A stretch of DNA of 64,000 bases from Acidobacteriota bacterium (lineage in GTDB: Bacteria > Acidobacteriota > Terriglobia > Acidiferrales > UBA7541), in contig JAJPIE010000023.1 of assembly GCA_021324935.1 (NCBI GenBank), positions 1 through 64,000 of the forward strand, given 5' to 3'. This document shows, in pieces, positions 43,878 through 51,470 of the stretch (positions are counted from its first letter, which is position 1; each line of letters begins with the position of its first letter). The position numbers and the translations under genes were made by a program. The notes beneath the pieces were generated by a model, which ran no database searches, was not told where the DNA came from, and worked only from the letters and a program-made list of their open reading frames with translations.

Positions 43878-44338
43878 TCCTTCCCCTGAAGGCTTTCTAG
43901 ACTTGTATTCCGATGCGGGAACCCCAGCCCCCGAAGTATATATTTTACCTGAGAAGCCAGCGCCTCGTAACCCTTAGATTTTATCTTCCTTTGCCCAGGG
44001 CCTCTCATCTGATGCGGGGAAAGGTGCTTCCGTGGCACCCGGGGTGCCATTCGGCAACCACAATGGCCAAGCCCACGGCCGGACTTCGTATCAGTTTTCA
44101 CCTTTGCCGCGGAGGCTGCTGCATTCCGCATGCGCTGGCGCTCCGTGGCCTGGTCGAACAGCTTGAGCCGCTCATCCACACTCAACGTGCGTTCCGCCGC
44201 GCGGCCTCGCATTGCTGGCACGACGCGAATCACCTCTCCAACTGGGACCTATTGGAGTTCATCGCCGGGGCGGATTCCATCCTCGTCGGCGATGACTTTA
44301 GGAACGGTTAACGGGAGCTTGCTGGTGACCTTGACCAT
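43844..44338 (-). pseudogene. AbrB/MazE-type antitoxin-like gene with in-frame TAG
   Basis: The ATG at 44338 starts MVKVTSKLPLTVPKVIAD, the SpoVT-AbrB swapped-hairpin fold, continuing GIRPGDELQ. Codon 30 is TAG (44249-44251), where relatives have an aromatic residue, usually Trp. The frame goes on with VPVGEVIRVVPAM and a helical tail, KLFDQATERQRM. After about codon 89 the normal C-terminus is lost and the frame runs on towards hpnH. No PIN-type toxin follows, so it is an orphan or degenerate antitoxin or transcription factor. Confidence 0.7.
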
Positions 44339-44369
44339 ATCCTTACTCTTGCAAGGATTATATCCTTAC
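44338..44369 (-). promoter_or_regulatory. repeat operator at the antitoxin-like gene start
   Basis: TATCCTTAC occurs at 44338-44346 and 44361-44369 (23 bp apart). AAGGATTATATCCTT (44353-44367) is a palindrome that includes the second copy. AbrB-type antitoxins usually bind such repeats beside their own start, which would make this the autoregulatory site. Confidence 0.5.
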
Positions 44370-44515
44370 CGCAATCCCGCTGAGAGCGGGCAGGTTATCG
44401 GACAGCGAGCGCGTGTCCGCCAGGAGTGACTGTCCATGGATCGAGCATCGGCGATTCCATGGTTTTTCGCTCTCTTCTCCGATGTGGCAGAATGGAAGGT
44501 CTATAGACAACACCC

Positions 44516-47071
44516 ATGGCCAACCGTACAACGTTAGTCCCGGACAAAAGCAGGAAACCCGCAAGGAAATCCGTCAACTCCAACGGCGCCGCTCACGCCG
44601 AGCGTGAGCGCACTTTCTACTTGTTCCGCCGCTGGGGATTCTACGAAGCCAATCTTGATCCCCTGGGCTACTTCCAGCCCATGGAATGCGCCGACCTCAA
44701 AGGCCTCTCCGGCCAATATGCCGAGGAAGCCCGCCGTATATATTGCGGCACCATCGGCGTGGAATTTCTACACATCCCAGAACCCGAGCGCCGCCGCTGG
44801 ATCGCCGAGCGGATGGAAGGGCCGGAATTTGAGGTCCATCAGGAAAAAATTCTGGAGCGGCTGATCCGCGCCGACCTTTTCGAACAAGTTCTGCAGAGCC
44901 GGTATCTCGGGAGCAAGCGATTTTCTCTGGAAGGCAACACCTCGCTCATCCCTCTGCTCGATTCCATTCTGGATTCCGCAGGCGAGCTTGGCGGCGTCGA
45001 CTCGGTGATAGCCATGAGCCATCGCGGGCGTCTTAACGTGATGACGCACATTGCCTGCAAACCGGCTCACGAAGTGGTGGCGGGATTCGAAGACGTCGAT
45101 CCGCGAAGCGTGCTGGGGGCCGGCGACGTGAAATATCACGTTGGCGCCACCGGCACATACACCACCTCCGCCGGCAAAAAACTCAACGTCCACCTGGTCT
45201 CCAATCCCAGCCACCTGGAAGCCGTTGACCCCGTCGCCATGGGGCGCGCGCGCGCGAAAATCACGCGTCACGGCGTAAACGGCGCTCAGATCGATCGCTC
45301 AAAACAGACGCTCAACAAGGTCTGGGCCATCGTCATGCACGGCGACGCCGCCTTTGCCGGCCAGGGCATCTGGGCCGAAACCCTGAACCTAGCCGACCTC
45401 GCCGCCTACTCCGTTGGCGGCAGCATCCACATCATCGTCAACAACCTGATCGGCTTCACCACGCGGCCCACGCAGGAGCATTCCTCGCGTTACGCCTCCA
45501 GCATTGCCCGCCGCCAGAGCGTCCCCATCTTCCACGTCAACGCGGAAGACCCCGATGCCGTGGTGCGCATTGGGCGCTTCGCCGCCGAATACCGCGCGGA
45601 GTTCAACTCCGACGTGGTCATCGACCTGATCGGCTATCGCCGCCACGGCCACAGCGAAGTGGACGACCCCACGATCACGCAGCCGCGCCTCTACGAGCGC
45701 ATCAAGAACCACCAGCCTCTTTGGAAGATTTATGCGGAACAAACCGGGATTGCAGCGGATTCGCTTGCGGACTCCATCAAAAAGGAATACGAAGCAGAAC
45801 AGTTCAAGGCCGGCAAGCTCACCAAGATTCCTCATCTGCGCAAGCTGCCCGAATACTGGTCGCCCTACAATTACGGCAAGTACGATCCGAAATATGAAGT
45901 CGACACCGGCTTGCCCTCCGAAACGCTGGGCAGGATTGCCCAAGGCCTGGTCCGCACGCCGGCCGGCTTCCACGTTCATCCAAAAATCGTCAAGCTGCTG
46001 GAGCAACGCGCGGAAATGGGCCAGGGCAAGCGTGCCATCGATTACGGCTTCGCCGAACTGCTGGCCTACGGGTCACTCGTTTTGGAAGGAAATCCGGTCC
46101 GGCTCACCGGGCAGGATTCGCAGCGGGGCACGTTCAACCAGCGGCACGCCGTGCTCGTTGACAACCAGACCGAGCAGGAGTATCTGCCGCTGGCGCATCT
46201 GGCGCCGGATCAGGCCTTCTGCGAGATTCACAACTCGTCGCTCTCCGAGGCCGCCTGCATGGGCTTCGAATACGGCTTCTCCCGCGACTATCCCGAAGGC
46301 CTCGTCCTGTGGGAAGCGCAGTTCGGCGACTTCGTGAACGGCGCGCAGATCATCATCGATCAGTTCATCAGCGCCAGCGAAGACAAGTGGGGCCTGCCGA
46401 CGGGCCTGGTTCTGCTCTTGCCCCACGGCTACGAAGGCCAGGGCCCGGAACACTCCAGCGCGCGCATCGAGCGCTTCATGCAGCTGGCCGCCGAAGGCAA
46501 CATGAACATCTGCCAGCCTTCCACTGCCGCGCAATATTTCCACCTGCTGCGCCGCCAGGCGCGCCGCTTGTGGCGCAAGCCGCTGGTGGTTTTCACGCCC
46601 AAGAGCATGTTGCGGCATCCCGACGCCGCCTCACCACTGGCCGATTTCTCCCGTGCGCGCTTCCAGACGCTCGTTACCGACGCAGAAGTCACCGACGCCC
46701 AAACCATCTTGATCGCCAGCGGCAAAGTCGGCCACGAGCTGCGCGCCGAGCGCAGCCGCCGCAAGGACACCTCGACGGCGATCTTCTTCCTCGATCAGCT
46801 TTATCCGATGCCGAAGGCCGAAATTGCCGCCGCCATCGAAGCGCATCCAAACGCCCGCGAAATCGTCTGGGTGCAGGAAGAGCCTGCCAACATGGGCGCT
46901 CTTTTCTACGTTCTCCCGCGCCTGGAGCACATCGCGCAGGCCCGCAATCTTCGCGTGCGCAGCGTGAAGCGCTCCGCGAGCGCCAGCCCGGCCACCGGTT
47001 CCGCCAAGGCCCACGAACTGGAGCAAAAAACGCTGCTCACTCTGGCGTTTTCCACCGGGGCAGCCTCCTAA
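44516..47071 (+). CDS. sucA: 2-oxoglutarate dehydrogenase E1 component
   Basis: An 851-residue thiamine-diphosphate enzyme decarboxylating 2-oxoglutarate in the TCA cycle. SHRGRLNVM, VKYHVGATGTY, SNPSHLEAVDPVAMGRARAK, GDAAFAGQGIWAETLNL and GYRRHGHSEVDDPTITQP cover the active site. FNQRHAVLVDNQT and WEAQFGDFVNGAQIIIDQFI belong to the transketolase-like C-terminal half. The N-terminal acyltransferase-like or E2-binding extension of the longer mycobacterial type is absent. The E2 gene is not adjacent. Confidence 0.97.
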   Translation: MANRTTLVPDKSRKPARKSVNSNGAAHAERERTFYLFRRWGFYEANLDPLGYFQPMECADLKGLSGQYAEEARRIYCGTIGVEFLHIPEPERRRWIAERMEGPEFEVHQEKILERLIRADLFEQVLQSRYLGSKRFSLEGNTSLIPLLDSILDSAGELGGVDSVIAMSHRGRLNVMTHIACKPAHEVVAGFEDVDPRSVLGAGDVKYHVGATGTYTTSAGKKLNVHLVSNPSHLEAVDPVAMGRARAKITRHGVNGAQIDRSKQTLNKVWAIVMHGDAAFAGQGIWAETLNLADLAAYSVGGSIHIIVNNLIGFTTRPTQEHSSRYASSIARRQSVPIFHVNAEDPDAVVRIGRFAAEYRAEFNSDVVIDLIGYRRHGHSEVDDPTITQPRLYERIKNHQPLWKIYAEQTGIAADSLADSIKKEYEAEQFKAGKLTKIPHLRKLPEYWSPYNYGKYDPKYEVDTGLPSETLGRIAQGLVRTPAGFHVHPKIVKLLEQRAEMGQGKRAIDYGFAELLAYGSLVLEGNPVRLTGQDSQRGTFNQRHAVLVDNQTEQEYLPLAHLAPDQAFCEIHNSSLSEAACMGFEYGFSRDYPEGLVLWEAQFGDFVNGAQIIIDQFISASEDKWGLPTGLVLLLPHGYEGQGPEHSSARIERFMQLAAEGNMNICQPSTAAQYFHLLRRQARRLWRKPLVVFTPKSMLRHPDAASPLADFSRARFQTLVTDAEVTDAQTILIASGKVGHELRAERSRRKDTSTAIFFLDQLYPMPKAEIAAAIEAHPNAREIVWVQEEPANMGALFYVLPRLEHIAQARNLRVRSVKRSASASPATGSAKAHELEQKTLLTLAFSTGAAS

Positions 47072-47186
47072 CCATCCGCCAACATTCGAAAGTAAGTTTG
47101 AATGGTCAGACTGTTGAATTCCGGAAAGGCGAGCAAGCGGAAGAAATCGGCAAATCGCTTTTCGCCCCGCCCGTGAAAGGTTTGCA

Positions 47187-47215
47187 TTGACTTCCACCCT
47201 GGGCGGGCACAGAAT
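47187..47215 (+). promoter_or_regulatory. candidate promoter of the methyltransferase gene
   Basis: TTGACT (47187-47192) and CAGAAT (47210-47215) are separated by 17 bases and lie 100 bases before the ATG at 47315. The -10 match is moderate. Confidence 0.4.
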
Positions 47216-47314
47216 TTGCCTTCAATGGCCGCCGGTGGTACCCCAGACCAATCCAGCTTTCCAGCCGACGCCAGAACTCTCCAGCCTGCCTTGAGAAAGA
47301 AAGGAGAAGACACG

Positions 47315-48388
47315 ATGAGCGCCGCTTCGCAACCTGCTCTGGACATGGAAAAGCTAAATGAATTTATTGGACGCTTTGTGGGCGACCTTGGAGCTGCGGT
47401 GCACGCAGGGATGGTGGTCATTGGGGAAAAGCTGGGGCTGTATAAGGTACTTGCAAGCGGCCCGCAATCCTCTGCAGAACTCGCGGAAAAAACGCAAACC
47501 GATGAACGATATGTGCGTGAGTGGCTGGCCTCACAAGCGGCTGGTGGCTATATTACGTTTGACGCGAGCAGCAACAAATTCAGTCTGAGCGCCGAACAGG
47601 CATTTGCACTGGCCAAAGAAGACAGTCCCGCGTATCTGCCCGGTGCGTTCGAACTTGCCTTGGGTTCACTCGCCGCCGTGCCACGCATCGCCGAAGCCTT
47701 CCGCACGGGCGCGGGGATGGGCTGGCACGAGCACGATGACGGCGTTTTCCATGGCTGCGAAAAATTCTTTCGTCCCGGGTATGCGGCCAACCTCGTCAGT
47801 TCCTGGATTCCCTCGCTTCAGGAGGTGCAGCAAAAATTGGATGCGGGCGCGAGAGTCGCGGACGTAGGCTGCGGTAAAGGTGCCTCCACCATTCTGATGG
47901 CCAAAGCCTTTCCCAAGTCCGAGTTCTATGGATTCGATTATCACGACAAATCCATCGAAGCCGCCAGGGAAACGGCGAAACGCGAAAACCTCACGGACCG
48001 CGTCACTTTTGGCGTTTCCAAGGCGAAGGAATTTCCTGGAAAGGACTACGATTTCGTCGCCGTCTTTGACTGCCTCCACGATATGGGAGATCCCGTCGGC
48101 GCCGCCGCTCATGTCCGCCAAGCCTTGCGCAACGACGGGACTTGGATGATCGTGGAACCCTTCGCAAACAATGAATTGAAAGACAACCTCAACCCGGTCG
48201 GGCGCGTTTACTACTCCTTTTCCACCCTTCTTTGCACGCCCTGCTCCCGTTCACAGGAAGTGGGGCTTTGCCTTGGTGCACAGGCAGGAGAATCTCGCAT
48301 CCGCCAGGTTGTGACTTCAGCAGGCTTCGGTCGTTTTCGCCGCGCGACCGAGACCCCCTTTAACATCGTCTACGAAGCGCGCCCCTGA
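47315..48388 (+). CDS. class I SAM-dependent methyltransferase with N-terminal winged helix
   Basis: A 357-residue protein from the ATG at 47315, with AAGGAGA about eight bases upstream. An N-terminal winged-helix-like domain (about 25-90: GLYKVLASGPQSSAELAEKTQTDERYVREWLASQ) is followed by a Rossmann methyltransferase domain. The SAM motif is VADVGCGKGASTILMAKAFP, and YDFVAVFDCLHDMGDP is motif IV. It resembles Rv2258c-type and O-methyltransferase-like proteins. The substrate is not known. Confidence 0.88.
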   Translation: MSAASQPALDMEKLNEFIGRFVGDLGAAVHAGMVVIGEKLGLYKVLASGPQSSAELAEKTQTDERYVREWLASQAAGGYITFDASSNKFSLSAEQAFALAKEDSPAYLPGAFELALGSLAAVPRIAEAFRTGAGMGWHEHDDGVFHGCEKFFRPGYAANLVSSWIPSLQEVQQKLDAGARVADVGCGKGASTILMAKAFPKSEFYGFDYHDKSIEAARETAKRENLTDRVTFGVSKAKEFPGKDYDFVAVFDCLHDMGDPVGAAAHVRQALRNDGTWMIVEPFANNELKDNLNPVGRVYYSFSTLLCTPCSRSQEVGLCLGAQAGESRIRQVVTSAGFGRFRRATETPFNIVYEARP

Positions 48389-48422
48389 GCCGCAGCCAGC
48401 GCAGCCGAGGCCCGTGAACCGG

Positions 48423-48867
48423 TCATTCCTCCGGCTTGAACTCCGTCAGCAAATGGTCGATGCGTTCGCTCGCCTCGGCAATGCTCTGCAGGCGTCGCAG
48501 GCGGTCCTCCGACATGGCGGACATGGCGAACTCGCCGAAGACCTCCCGGATGTGCGCATTCAGTCCCGCCACCGCGACGATCCGCCGCTTCGCGTTGTCA
48601 AAATTCTCCCCTTCGTGGCTCGCGGAAAAAAAAGAATACCGTGAGCGCTCCAAGGACCCCGATGGCAATGTCATTCAGCAGCATCTCGGAATCAGTGGTG
48701 CCGAAACATCTCAAAACGAAGTTCATCCCATAATTGCTTGCGCAGAGTACAACCCCGGCGGCGAAAGCATGCTTCAGGTGAGTCACTCGCCACGTCCGGA
48801 GGCTCAGGTTCCTGGTAACAGCGGTGGGTGCGATCATTTGGCTGGCTATATAAGAATGGTCATTCAT
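48423..48867 (-). pseudogene. membrane protein with histidine-kinase-like helix, frameshifted at a homopolymer
   Basis: Two overlapping frames form one protein. The first (48867 down to 48598) has membrane segments HAFAAGVVLCASNYGMNFV and DIAIGVLGALTVFFF. The second (to 48423) has a dimerisation-helix-like stretch, AGLNAHIREVFGEFA, and ends TEFKPEE. They join if one base is removed from the run of eight As at 48626-48633 (eight Ts in the gene). The combined form resembles acidobacterial membrane proteins with a degenerate H-box. Phase variation, sequence error or decay are all possible. Confidence 0.65.
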
Positions 48868-49045
48868 GCGGGAATCCCTTGGGTCTTCGAAACTAACAAG
48901 GTTCGATTAAAGTAATCTGTGACGTCTGCACAATATGGGCAAATTCCCCCCGGCTGCGTTGACTTACCCCGGCCCCCGGCCTAAGATGCCGTGGCGCGAT
49001 ACGCCACCAACAGGCGACTCCCTTTTTCACCCGAGGAAGCAACGG

Positions 49046-49351
49046 ATGAGTGACTGGCAATTTGCTCAGGAAAATCCCGCGGAACAGCTCGCCCTGCTCC
49101 ATTTCTTCTCCATCATGAAACGCCAACCGGGCGGCGATATCGCGTTCCGTATCACCGTCAAGGAATTTGCCGCTCCACCGCCGGGCCAGCGGCTTCGCTT
49201 CTTCGCCGAAGCCGACAAGGCCGTTAACCAGAAAACCGCCGCCTTTGTTCCGTGTGGGTGGGGCAACACCGTTTTCAACGCCCTGGTGGACTGTGTGCGG
49301 CTGATTCGCCAGTTTCCGTATGAAGGCGAAGAGCCGCCCGTATCCTCGTAG
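49046..49351 (+). CDS. conserved hypothetical protein
   Basis: A 101-residue protein from the ATG at 49046, with GAGGAAG about seven bases upstream. It is soluble with no signal peptide and contains a mixed alpha/beta pattern (FRITVKEFAAPPPGQRLRFFAEADKAVN, then PCGWGNTVFNALVDCVRLIRQF). I do not recognise a family. It lies 55 bases before a STAS-domain gene on the same strand, so it could act in the same partner-switching pathway. Confidence 0.65.
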   Translation: MSDWQFAQENPAEQLALLHFFSIMKRQPGGDIAFRITVKEFAAPPPGQRLRFFAEADKAVNQKTAAFVPCGWGNTVFNALVDCVRLIRQFPYEGEEPPVSS

Positions 49352-49406
49352 CCTTTGCAAACACATCCAGGTTCAGCGTAACTTTTCTGGGAACGGAGCC
49401 AACACT

Positions 49407-49772
49407 TTGATCCTCGAAATTTCCAAAGGCGAATTGCAGGACGGCATCACCCTGCTTACCCTTCGCGGCAGCATCCACACCGGGCCGGACTGCCGCCGCA
49501 TCGAGCAGGAAGTGGAAGAGCTCCTGAAGAACCAGCAAACTCGCGCCATCCTGGACTTCGCCGGGATCACTCACATTGATAGCGCCGCCATAGGCGTCAT
49601 TGTCCGCTGCTATTCCCGCCTGAAAAGCGCCGGCGGAGCCCTGCGCCTGGCCGGCTGCACGGGCATGGTCGAATCCAGCCTCAAGATTACGAAGGTCGAC
49701 AAGGTGCTTGAAATTTTCCCCAACGCGGCCGCCGCGGCGGAAAATTTCCCCGCGGCCAGGCCGCGAAGCTGA
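49407..49772 (+). CDS. STAS-domain anti-sigma factor antagonist-like protein
   Basis: A 121-residue protein from a TTG at 49407, chosen because GGAG stands eight bases upstream; the frame is open to 49320. The STAS core is GITLLTLRGSIHTGPDCRRIEQEVEELL, then ILDFAGITHIDSAAIGVIV with the phosphorylatable Ser of the DS(S/A) motif, and GALRLAGCTGMVESSLKITKVDKVLEIF. Such proteins bind anti-sigma kinases and free sigma factors. No kinase or sigma partner is adjacent. Confidence 0.88.
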   Translation: MILEISKGELQDGITLLTLRGSIHTGPDCRRIEQEVEELLKNQQTRAILDFAGITHIDSAAIGVIVRCYSRLKSAGGALRLAGCTGMVESSLKITKVDKVLEIFPNAAAAAENFPAARPRS

Positions 49773-49910
49773 CCGCGACGCCGCTTAGGTCGGGGCAAAG
49801 TGGGTTTCGCAGTCCGCAATCCTTCCATTCCCAGTGAAAATTAATTCTGATTGCGCCCGCCTGCCGCCTTTGCTACGCTCCCGCCAACCATTCTTCAGGA
49901 GGGTTTCTCC

Positions 49911-50357
49911 ATGGCATTTTGTAAAGCGTGTGGTCAGGATCTTGGCACGGCTGCGTTCTGTCCGAAGTGCGGCGCGAACCAAGGCGCAGCGATGACTCCC
50001 GCCGCTGCGCCGGCTTCCGCTCCCGCCGCGGCCGGCACCGAGGGTCTGGCGGAAAACGTCGCTGGACTGCTGTGCTACGCGCTCGGCTGGGTCACCGGAA
50101 TTATCTTTCTTCTGATCGACAAGCGCCCGTGGGTCAAGTTTCACGCCGCACAGTCCATTGCCGTCTTCGGCGGGCTCACCATCATCCGCATCGGGATCAT
50201 CTTCATGAGCAGTTTCGTCGGCTGGGGCGTTTTCGCCCTTATCGGCCTGATCGGCTTTGTCCTCTGGATTTTCCTGATGGTCAAGGCCTATCAGCACGAG
50301 ACCATTCGCATCCCGGTCGCCGCGGACATCGCCGACAACCTCGCCGGTAACAAGTAA
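49911..50357 (+). CDS. zinc-ribbon DUF4870-like membrane protein
   Basis: A 148-residue protein with CAGGAGGG upstream of its ATG. A zinc ribbon (CKACGQDL, CPKCGANQ) starts the chain, a Pro/Ala linker follows, and then three hydrophobic segments: LLCYALGWVTGIIFLLIDK, AVFGGLTIIRIGIIFMSSF and ALIGLIGFVLWIFLMVKAY. The arrangement fits the DUF4870/TM2-like class of small inner-membrane proteins of unknown function. It is convergent with an ABC ATPase gene. Confidence 0.85.
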   Translation: MAFCKACGQDLGTAAFCPKCGANQGAAMTPAAAPASAPAAAGTEGLAENVAGLLCYALGWVTGIIFLLIDKRPWVKFHAAQSIAVFGGLTIIRIGIIFMSSFVGWGVFALIGLIGFVLWIFLMVKAYQHETIRIPVAADIADNLAGNK

Positions 50358-50372
50358 ATTTCCCTCAAGCGC

Positions 50373-51155
50373 TCAGGCGTGCGCGTAAAAATAACCGTCT
50401 TCGCGGAACAGCCGCACCGGCACGCGAAACAACCCGGATAAGCGATTCTCCGTCAGCACGGATTGCTTTGCTCCGTCCGCGACGATTTGTCCGCCTTGCA
50501 GCAGCACCACACGCTCGATCTCCGGAATAATTTCCGATACATGGTGAGTCACCAGCAGGATTCCCAATCCGGCCTGCGCCAGCTCCCGCATCGTCTCCCG
50601 CAATTCCACCTGGCCCGCGATATCCAGCGCGTTGCCAGGTTCATCGAAAAGCAGCGTCCGCGGGGCGTGCGCCAGCGCCCGCGCAATCAGCGTCCGCTTG
50701 GCCTCTCCCGACGACATTTTCGACACCGGCCTCTTCGCCAGATGCACAATGCGCAACCGGGCCAGCGCCGCCTCCGCGCGCTCCCGGTGTTCGGCCAACG
50801 GCCGGTGATTGGGAAAAATCCGCGTGCTGCTGAAAAATCCAGAGAGCACTACGTCCAACCCAGTCGCGTCCGTCGTGCACGCGGCCAATAAATCAGGCGA
50901 CACGATCCCCAGCAGCGAACGCAGCTCAAAGATGTTCCAGCGCTCTTTCCCCAGGATCCGAATGCCGGAATCCTCCCTTGCGACCGGATAACACTCCCGA
51001 GTAAGCGTCTTGATCAGAGTGGATTTGCCGCTGCCGTTCGGCCCCAGGATGCAGAGATGCTCACCCTGTTCGATGCGCACCGAAACCCCGTGCAGCGCCA
51101 GGTTTTCTCCGCGCACTACCGTCACGTTTCGCAACTCCACCAGGGGGACCGTCAT
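50373..51155 (-). CDS. ABC transporter ATP-binding protein (single domain)
   Basis: A 260-residue ATPase from the ATG at 51155; an upstream frame extends to 51323 but covers promoter and terminator signals. Walker A is GPNGSGKST, the signature is SSGEAKR (in place of the common LSGGQ), Walker B is TLLFDEP, and the H-loop is LVTHHVSEI. It resembles ModF/iron-type ATPases. No permease or binding protein gene is adjacent, so the transporter partner or a non-transport role is unknown. Confidence 0.9.
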   Translation of the reverse strand: MTVPLVELRNVTVVRGENLALHGVSVRIEQGEHLCILGPNGSGKSTLIKTLTRECYPVAREDSGIRILGKERWNIFELRSLLGIVSPDLLAACTTDATGLDVVLSGFFSSTRIFPNHRPLAEHRERAEAALARLRIVHLAKRPVSKMSSGEAKRTLIARALAHAPRTLLFDEPGNALDIAGQVELRETMRELAQAGLGILLVTHHVSEIIPEIERVVLLQGGQIVADGAKQSVLTENRLSGLFRVPVRLFREDGYFYAHA

Positions 51156-51191
51156 GTCCGCAGGAGCGGTCCTTTTGCCGCTTGGGGAACG

Positions 51192-51197
51192 ATTATA
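51192..51197 (-). promoter_or_regulatory. TATAAT -10 box upstream of the ABC ATPase gene
   Basis: A perfect TATAAT on the minus strand gives a start about 30 bases before the ATG at 51155. The -35 region (near 51215-51220) is only AT-rich. A second candidate, TTGACA (51418-51413) with TAGAAA (51395-51390) spaced 17 bases, lies upstream and would make a 228-base leader. Confidence 0.45.
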
Positions 51198-51210
51198 AGG
51201 AAACTGGCGG

Positions 51211-51252
51211 ATAAAAATAGAAAGGAGGCGAAAACAGGAAATTTCCGCCTCC
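51211..51252 (-). terminator. rho-independent terminator after the hybrid kinase gene
   Basis: GGAGGCG (51252-51246) and CGCCTCC (51230-51224) on the minus strand close a loop and are followed by TTTCTATTTTT. It lies about 220 bases after the kinase stop and just before the ABC-gene promoter. If transcription starts at the far upstream promoter it would instead sit inside the ABC leader. Confidence 0.6.
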
Positions 51253-51470
51253 CGGGGTGGGTGTTGCCGACAAAACCCTATGGGGGGAAACAGCAGCGCC
51301 TGCTCTGCCAAGCAGGCCTGCATCTCACTCGCGGTTCGCGACTGCCATCGCGAAAGAGACTCGCCACCAAAGGGCTTGTCTTTGCCGTTTTTCTAACATC
51401 GGCGGTTGTGGGTGTCAATCGAAAAAGGCCGCTGCTTGCCAGCAATCTTGCCGATACTTCGGATTCTGCG
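51253..51470. other. intergenic sequence between hybrid kinase and ABC ATPase genes
   Basis: Apart from the promoter-like pair at 51390-51418 on the minus strand I see short hairpins (for example around GCAGGCCTGC, 51316-51325) but no gene. Confidence 0.4.

Noticed and set aside
34384..44338. A genetic code in which TAG is generally an amino acid
   Set aside because: Several intact genes end in TAG at the expected length, so global reassignment is not supported; only local suppression or mutation remains.
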